Source: Chrysopilus asiliformis (lineage: Eukaryota; Arthropoda; Insecta; Diptera; Rhagionidae). Taken from it: a DNA stretch of 64,000 nucleotides. Where the stretch lies: NCBI GenBank assembly GCA_964034945.1, contig OZ035961.1, positions 62,554,244-62,618,243 of the forward strand, in the 5' to 3' direction. The translations under genes and the position numbers were made by a program. A model generated the notes under the pieces. The model saw only the letters and a list, made by a program, of their open reading frames with translations. It made no database searches and was not told the DNA's origin. Shown here piece by piece: positions 60,319 to 64,000 of this stretch (its first letter is position 1; each line of letters opens with the position of its first letter).

Positions 60319-60718
60319 GTTTAATTTATTATAATTGTTTATTTATTTTCATTATCTTGGATTTATTTTTGTTTTAAGTTTACAACGTGCTTAATGTTTT
60401 TATTTTTATTTTTGTTGACCTACGAACATAAGCGTTCAAGACTTTTTACACCGACAATAGCATAAGCACGACATGCAATTGTTCCAATAAATATTTTGTA
60501 AGTACCATTAGATTAAAGTAACAACAGACATTATAGTTTTCACATTTTGATGATTTTTATTGTATTTAGACGTAAGGCTCCTGAAGATGGTCACCATCGT
60601 GACCGAAACGTTGAGCAGTGTGGAATAAAAACAACAAAAGAAAAAAATTGATGCTTTGTATTTGACAGCTTTTAAAGCTAAATTTGGACCGATTAGCCTG
60701 TCGAACACACCATAAATA
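60319..60718 (+). mobile_element. Penelope-like element C end, right inverted arm
   Basis: Complement of 58636-59035. Includes hammerhead-like core 60578-60615. The coding part expected between the arms has been lost or replaced. Confidence 0.68.
60578..60615 (+). ncRNA. hammerhead-like core, Penelope-like element C (right arm)
   Basis: CUGAAGA, six-pair stem GGUCAC/GUGACC, GAAAC, then GUUGAGCAGUG. Third box not assigned. Confidence 0.55.
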
Positions 60719-61420
60719 CATAAAATACGGTCGATTTACATAAAAAAAGCGTTCCTTATGTTTTTAAGAGTTTTTAAGTTGTTTCTTTGTTGTTTGGTCA
60801 AGAAAAACTTATGTATGCAAGTAGCTTTAACCTGGTAACAACCGATATGCATGCTAGTCTTAATATATTTAGAAAAAAAAATAACTAAAAAGGAGAAAAA
60901 GCACTAAAAAGAAAGAAATGATTTAAAACTATGTCCATTAATGGCGTATTTAAAATATGGCTTTTTGGGAGGGGCGTTAAATTTACTCTAAATAAAATCG
61001 CTGTAAAATATATTAAGGCGTAACACAAAAATCTAATTAAAATCTTAATACGACTAATTCCTATTTACGATTTTTGTAATGTTTTCGAAATCAGAATTTT
61101 TAGTAGGTATAACAAATTTTACCGCTTTTATTAATTTTTATAGCCGTTTAAAATTATTTATTATCTCGATTTATCTTTCATCTGTCACAAACATAGTGGT
61201 TTCACTTGAAAATATTTATCAAGTTTTTTTTTATTTCGTTAAGTTTTCTATTGTCAAGTTTCACACAAAATCAGTTCGTACACGGAGACAAAGAATAGGA
61301 CAGATTTCTACAAAAAATAGTAACATATGAGACAGTGGGCTTTTTAATAGCAATTGACGGAAAATAGAAAATCCAATTTAGGGCATAAAAGAACTTAGCA
61401 TTGGTGCTAAGTAAAAAATA
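60719..61420. other. unassigned AT-rich stretch
   Basis: CTTTAACCTGGTAACAACCG then ATATGCATGCTAG at 60827-60857 looks like a degraded type-1 Helitron 3-prime end. An 83-codon frame at 61079-61330 has no recognisable family. Confidence 0.4.
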
Positions 61421-61802
61421 AGTAAAAAAAACTCATGTCTAGTCGCTCTAGTCCGGATGTCCACTCTCTATATTATGGGCTCTATACACACAAGCTGATA
61501 ACGCATAACACCGATGCCTCATCTGTTTGGGGCATAACTTTTGAGATATTTAAATTACTGAGGTCAACCCTAATAATAATAAAAAATCATTTAAAAAAGA
61601 TAAAATAATATAATCATTGGAGTAATTTTAAAATTAGTTTGCATCAGGACAACCTTGCTCCACAAATTCAACGACCAATAGGCTTTCTCGACGCATACAA
61701 ATTTTAAATTTACTGTAATGATTATTTTATCCTTTTTAAAGGATTTTTTTATTCAGGAGTTTTTCAATTTTTTAGGGTTTTTCTTTAGTCGGAGGTTTTT
61801 TT
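61421..61802 (+). repeat. ~380-bp repeat, first copy
   Basis: Directly repeated at 62741-63125 (shared CTCATGTCTAGTCGCTCTAG, TTGGGGCATAACTTT, CAGGACAACCTTGCTCCACA, CAATAGGCTTTC). Ends in an inverted AAAAAGGAT/ATCCTTTTT tract. Parts recur inverted at 62300-62420 and 62580-62650. Confidence 0.82.
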
Positions 61803-61894
61803 AGTGCTTTTTACCCCCGACGGAACGGAGATGGTATATGCGTTTGGCTCGAAGTTTGTGCTTCCTTAACTCATAACTTTTGAACCACTCAACC

Positions 61895-62160
61895 GATTTC
61901 GATCCCGCGTTCGGCATTCGGTTGTAAATAATGAAAGGAATATTTTGGTGTACAAGAGTTCCCCTTCCTTTCTCAATTTAAACCCCTTCTCCTTGTATCT
62001 TCTGATATACTGACTCGATCCCGCTTTCGGCATTCGGTTGTAAATAATGAGAGCAATATTTTAGTGTACAACAGTTACCCCTCCCCCCTCAATTTAAACC
62101 CCCTCTCCTTGTACCTTCTGATCCACTAAACCGATTTTGATCCCGCTTCGGCATTCGAGG
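61895..62160 (+). repeat. ~127-bp tandem repeat
   Basis: Two and a bit units keyed by CGATCCCGCTTTCGGCATTC and GTTGTAAATAATGA. Lies between the two 380-bp copies. Confidence 0.7.
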
Positions 62161-62299
62161 GACATTACTTGACAAAAATGGTTAATCTTTAAATAATTAT
62201 TACAATACAAAATGGTTACCAAAAAACTTTAAATTCAATCAGACATAAAAAGTTTGTTCACTGTTATCTTTAAAAAGAGTGAAAAAAAAACAAAATAAA

Positions 62300-62740
62300 A
62301 ATTTTGAAAACCCCCCGACTAAAGAAAAACCCTAAAAAATTGAAAACCTCGTGAATAAAAAAAAATCCTTTAAAAAGGAAAGCCTATTGGTAATTGAATT
62401 TGTGTGGATTTGGACTATAATCTAGAGAATAAACCATGGAACGTGTAAAAATGGCCGCCGAGCTGAAAAATCAGTAAGAAGAGCTTTAAAAATTTAATCC
62501 TTTGCCACAAATAATTAGTAAAATAACTGAAATCGGTCAATATCAATAAAAAAAACTCATATCAAAATTTGGAAAATTGTAGTTGTTGACACGCCATCAT
62601 GTGTGTAGAGAGCCTATATTATAGAGAGAGTGGACATCCGGACTTGTACAAATGGCCGCCGAGCTGAAAAACGAGCGCGGAAAGCTTTACAAATGTCGTT
62701 CTTTGTCACATTATCAAAATAACGGAAATCGCTTAATATA
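62300..62740 (-). repeat. inverted and direct segments of the 380-bp repeat
   Basis: 62305-62400 is the complement of 61730-61800 (CCCCCGACTAAAG, GAAAACCTCGTGAATAAA). 62580-62650 is the complement of 61450-61500. ATGGCCGCCGAGCTGAAAAA occurs directly at 62451 and 62651. The cluster seems built of at least three partly overlapping copies in both orientations. Confidence 0.65.
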
Positions 62741-63125
62741 AGTAAAAAAAAACTCATGTCTAGTCGCTCTAGTCCGGATATCCACTCTCTATGTTATGGG
62801 CTCTATACACACATGCTGGTGTCATAACGCCGACGTTGACGCCTCATCTGTTTGGGGCATAACTTTCGAGATATTTAAATTACTGAGGTCAACCCTAATA
62901 ATAAAAAAAATCCTTTAAAAAGGATAAAATAATATAATCATTGGAGTAAATTTAAAATTGGTTTGCATCAGGACAACCTTGCTCCACAAATTCAGCGACC
63001 AATAGGCTTTCCCGACGCACACAAATTTTAAATTTACTGTAATGATTATTTTATCCTTTTTAAAGGATTTTTTATTCGGGAGTTTTTCAATTTTTTAGGG
63101 CTGTTCTTTAGTCGGGGTTTTTCAA
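62741..63125 (+). repeat. ~380-bp repeat, second copy
   Basis: Direct copy of 61421-61802 with few differences. 63126-63296 beyond it is T-rich without features. Confidence 0.82.
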
Positions 63126-63296
63126 AGTTTTTATTTTGTTTTTTTTTCTTTAGTTATTTTTTTAAAGTCGGTTTTTTTAAATTTTTTTTTTATTTCGAAC
63201 GTTTTTTAGTTTCAATTTTTAATATAGGTAAAGCTACAAAAAACGCCAAACGGATGTATCAAACAAAATGTGAATTAATAGTTTTTAATATTAACT

Positions 63297-63712
63297 ATTA
63301 TATCTTTAACCATGCAGAATCTAGCAGGGCACTGGGTATGACGGGATGAGGATAAATATGTAAAATATCCTCCGCGGTGTCGTAACACAAAAAATTCAAC
63401 TCCATATCTCAAACGATGTAGAATTTGGGAGTGGACGGGGTTTGAGGGGATAAGTCCGAAGAGGGGAAATATATAAAAGAATCTTCCAGGTATTGTTCTG
63501 AACACCCCACCAAAAATTTCCACTCGATATCTCCAACAATGTAGAATTTAGCAGGAGAGGGGGTAGGTCGACAGAGGGGAAATATATAAAAGAACCTTCC
63601 TGGTGCTGCACTGAACACAACACAAAAAATGTCAACTCGATATCTCAAGCTATGTAGAATCTAGCAGGCGAGGGGGTATGAAAGCATAGCGCCACGGAGG
63701 GGAAATTTGCAG
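63297..63712 (-). repeat. ~112-bp tandem repeat, about four units
   Basis: Units keyed by CCATGCAGAATCTAGCAGG / ATGTAGAATTTAGCAGG and GGGGAAATATATAAAAGAA with CTCGATATCTCAA. Unit sequence resembles the Helitron-associated minisatellites in style but not in sequence. No coding; the frames across it are repeat shadows. Confidence 0.75.
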
Positions 63713-63808
63713 CGGGGCCCAACCAGGAACTTTCTCTACAACTTTCTCTTTGGGACGACTAAAATCGGTCAACCCAGTTAAAAGTTAAGCGTGAACATAC
63801 ATTAAAAA

Positions 63809-64000
63809 CATAACAAAAGCTATAATTGCCAATCTGGCAATAATTGAAAACCCGTATGGTGATTTAATTGAACGGCGTATCAAAATTTCATTTGAATTCA
63901 AATTTTCCAATAAGATTTTTTTAAAACTTGTTCCAATCGGATTTTGATGTATGGGAGATATATGTAGAATAATATTCTAAATAACTTTTGTTCTTGCACT
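63809..64000 (-). mobile_element. Helentron-like repeat (HINE), copy K, cut by window edge
   Basis: Begins CATAACAAAAGC with hairpin ATTGCCAATCTGGCAAT and the GAACGGCGTATCAAAATTTC variant shared with copies B and E. The microsatellite end lies beyond the window. Confidence 0.75.

Noticed and set aside
61421..63125. The two 380-bp direct copies as LTRs of a retrotransposon
   Set aside because: No TG...CA ends, primer-binding site, polypurine tract or target duplication found, and inverted partial copies lie between them.

Overview
The window looks like heterochromatin-like or otherwise repeat-dense DNA of an animal, most likely an insect or other arthropod. Reasons seen in the sequence: it is AT-rich; two Ty1/copia elements have primer-binding sites matching the internal part of initiator tRNA-Met, as in Drosophila copia; a BEL/Pao element carries an insect-type env (baculovirus F-like) gene; and Penelope, maT mariner, piggyBac, hAT, pogo-like and Helitron/Helentron-like repeats are present. 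I found no host protein gene, tRNA, rRNA or CRISPR array that I can support. Essentially every reading frame with recognisable similarity belongs to a transposable element (TE), and almost all are broken.

Layout, left to right. 1-8789 is a minus-strand copia (copia-A, running off the left edge) split by three later insertions: a ~550-bp Helentron-like repeat (487-1036), a complete plus-strand copia (copia-B, 1113-5649, target duplication GTTTT), and a pogo-like TA-flanked element (6834-8425) that itself holds a Helitron. Copia-A in turn sits in a Penelope-like element (8790-10018). 10010-15050 is an RTE-like LINE remnant broken up by a hAT element, three Helentron-like copies, a piggyBac remnant and hAT termini. 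15173-25080 holds more Helentron-like copies, piggyBac MITEs, a mariner scrap, a Helitron with a piggyBac inside it, and a hAT built around iterated palindromes. 25235-30535 holds a pogo/Tigger transposase remnant and a second LINE with a piggyBac MITE in it. 30821-34115 holds two abutting Helitron-like elements and a DD37D (maT) mariner interrupted by a hAT. 35237-38775 is a Penelope-like element as two head-to-head partial copies. 39470-40720 is a third LINE. 41395-47035 is a long inverted-repeat (foldback) element whose right arm was split by a ~3.9-kb ZMYM1-type hAT. 47056-48600 holds Helitron-like minisatellites. 49372-57369 is a young BEL/Pao element with gag, pol and env. 57798-64000 holds a Helitron, a second inverted pair of Penelope-like ends, and repeat clusters.

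The elements do not cooperate as a pathway; the readable biology is stratigraphy. Because many insertions have intact target duplications, the order of events can be read, and the pre-insertion target can be inferred for several repeats. Recurring themes are (1) an eleven-copy family with subterminal inverted repeats, a GTCY microsatellite and a 3-prime hairpin inserted into T runs, (2) hammerhead-ribozyme-like cores in three distinct Penelope-like ends, and (3) hAT and piggyBac elements whose ends are packed with a family-specific iterated palindrome. Family names come from motif recognition by eye; no database search was possible.
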